From positions 1-21,367 of the forward strand of contig KL197736.1 in the NCBI GenBank assembly GCA_000697665.1: a stretch of DNA of 21,367 bases. The letters run 5' to 3'. How positions within the stretch are numbered: the first letter of the stretch is position 1; every line of letters begins with the position of its first letter. The notes below the pieces were generated by a model. The model was not told the DNA's origin. It saw nothing but the letters and a program-made list of their open reading frames with translations, and did not search any database. Made by a program: the position numbers and the translations under genes. Origin of the DNA: Jaapia argillacea MUCL 33604. Taxonomy: Eukaryota > Basidiomycota > Agaricomycetes > Jaapiales > Jaapiaceae. Of this stretch, positions 20,501 to 21,367 are shown piece after piece.

Positions 20501-21367
20501 CATTCTTCCTGAGCCCAGATTAGACCAAGCCAGAAGACGAAGCTGGGGATGAGAAAGCCGTCACAGCTGTCAACACTGTTCCTTTGACGCAAAGTGTTAC
20601 CTCAACAGCGTCTGATGACTACTATCAAACTGTAGTCATCAATGCCCTCCTCGGAGTTCTGAAGGATCAGTCTCTCAGTAGTCACCACCACCACGTCATC
20701 GAGGCAATTATGTCTATCTTCAAGACTCAAGGTTTGAAATGTGTCACATTTCTCCCTCAGGTTGGCGTCCGAGTTCTTGTTTTTGCACTCGTTAACCCCT
20801 GTTACAGATTATCCCAGCATTTGCCGCAGTCACTCGAACTTCCGCTCGTTTGCAGGAGTTTCATCTTCAACAACTTGCCATTCTTGTTGGTATCATCAAG
20901 CAACATGTCCGAAACTATACGCCTGAGGTTTTCGGGCTCATAACAGAACTATGGGAGAGTCTTTCTCTTCAATTACCCATCGTCTCTCTTGTGGAAGCCC
21001 TTGGTAAAGCACTGGATGCAGAGTTCAAGCCGTTCCTTCCAACGATCCTCCCTCTAATGCTCAAAGTCTTTGATGGTGAGTTGAACGACAAGCGAGCCAA
21101 CACCCAGATGAAGGTCTTCGATGCACTTCTGACATTCGGCTCCAATATTGAGGAGTACCTGCATCTTGTCATCCCTATCATCGTCAAAACGTACGAGCGG
21201 CCTGATGCGTCGACGGCATTGCGGAAAAGGGCTATCCAGACCGTCGATGGTCTGTCACGAAAAGTGAACTTCTCGGACCATGCCTCTCGTATCATCCACC
21301 CTCTCAATAGGGTTTTGGGTAATGCCAACAACGAAGTTCGAATGGCTGTTATGGAGACTCTATGCTC
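17574..21367 (+). CDS. TOR: TOR serine/threonine kinase, N-terminal HEAT region (partial)
   Basis: Model, 12 exons, running off the window: 17574-17693, 17749-17881, 17937-18478, 18538-18739, 18790-18892, 18945-19138, 19189-19310, 19361-19433, 19485-19974, 20028-20472, 20524-20760, 20808-21367. This gives about 1,073 of the roughly 2,300-2,400 residues usual for TOR. Motifs typical of TOR proteins include [113 protein letters not shown] and [20 protein letters not shown]. The product is the PIKK-family kinase at the core of TORC1/TORC2, which couples nutrients to growth. Only the alpha-solenoid scaffold is present; the FAT, FRB and kinase domains lie past 21367. Intron 2 (17882-17936) needs a GC donor to keep the conserved Asp of AIDHLL in frame. 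Introns are 47-59 nt. The start ATG has G at +4. Confidence 0.95.

Overview
The window looks like genomic DNA of a filamentous basidiomycete, probably an Agaricomycete. The genes are broken by many short GT-AG introns of 47-68 nt, three of the four main genes resemble Agaricomycete families, and a DNA transposon of the KDZ superfamily is present. I identify no species. All exon models were built by hand from reading frames and splice signals. Family names come from recognised motifs, not from a search.

Layout. (1) 1-863: no gene; it opens with a roughly 270-nt pyrimidine-rich tract. (2) 874-6750: an apparently complete DNA transposon of 5,877 bp. It has 37-bp terminal inverted repeats (30/37 identical) built around a GGGCTATAGCCC palindrome, and is flanked by a near-perfect 10-bp target-site duplication (TGTATTTACC / CGTATTTACC). 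It carries two open, convergent, intron-containing genes: an RTC4-like-domain protein (897 aa, + strand) and a KDZ-type protein with CxC5 and CxC6 cysteine clusters followed by a transposase-like C-terminus (672 aa, - strand). (3) 6761-9218: no convincing intact gene. At 7089-8050 there is a decayed, repeat-rich coding relic that ends in a cysteine cluster like one in the RTC4-like protein. (4) 9219-9836: a single-exon small membrane protein, possibly related to the seipin partner Ldb16. (5) 11213-15908: a 20-exon gene for a large fungal membrane protein of the aromatic-acid-exporter/FUSC type (ArAE_2_N plus DUF2421, Brefeldin-A-sensitivity family). (6) 15909-17573: no gene seen. (7) 17574 to the window end: the first 12 exons of the TOR kinase gene, which encode N-terminal HEAT repeats only; the kinase domain lies beyond the window.

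How the parts relate. The transporter-like gene and TOR look like ordinary chromosomal genes in the same orientation. The left third is accessory DNA. The transposon is the most interesting unit because the RTC4-like gene, with two additional N-terminal cysteine clusters, lies inside the inverted repeats and reads as a cargo or accessory gene of the element. The similar cysteine cluster 1 kb outside the right end suggests older related insertions at the locus. Two GC-AG introns are predicted, one in the transporter-like gene and one in TOR.
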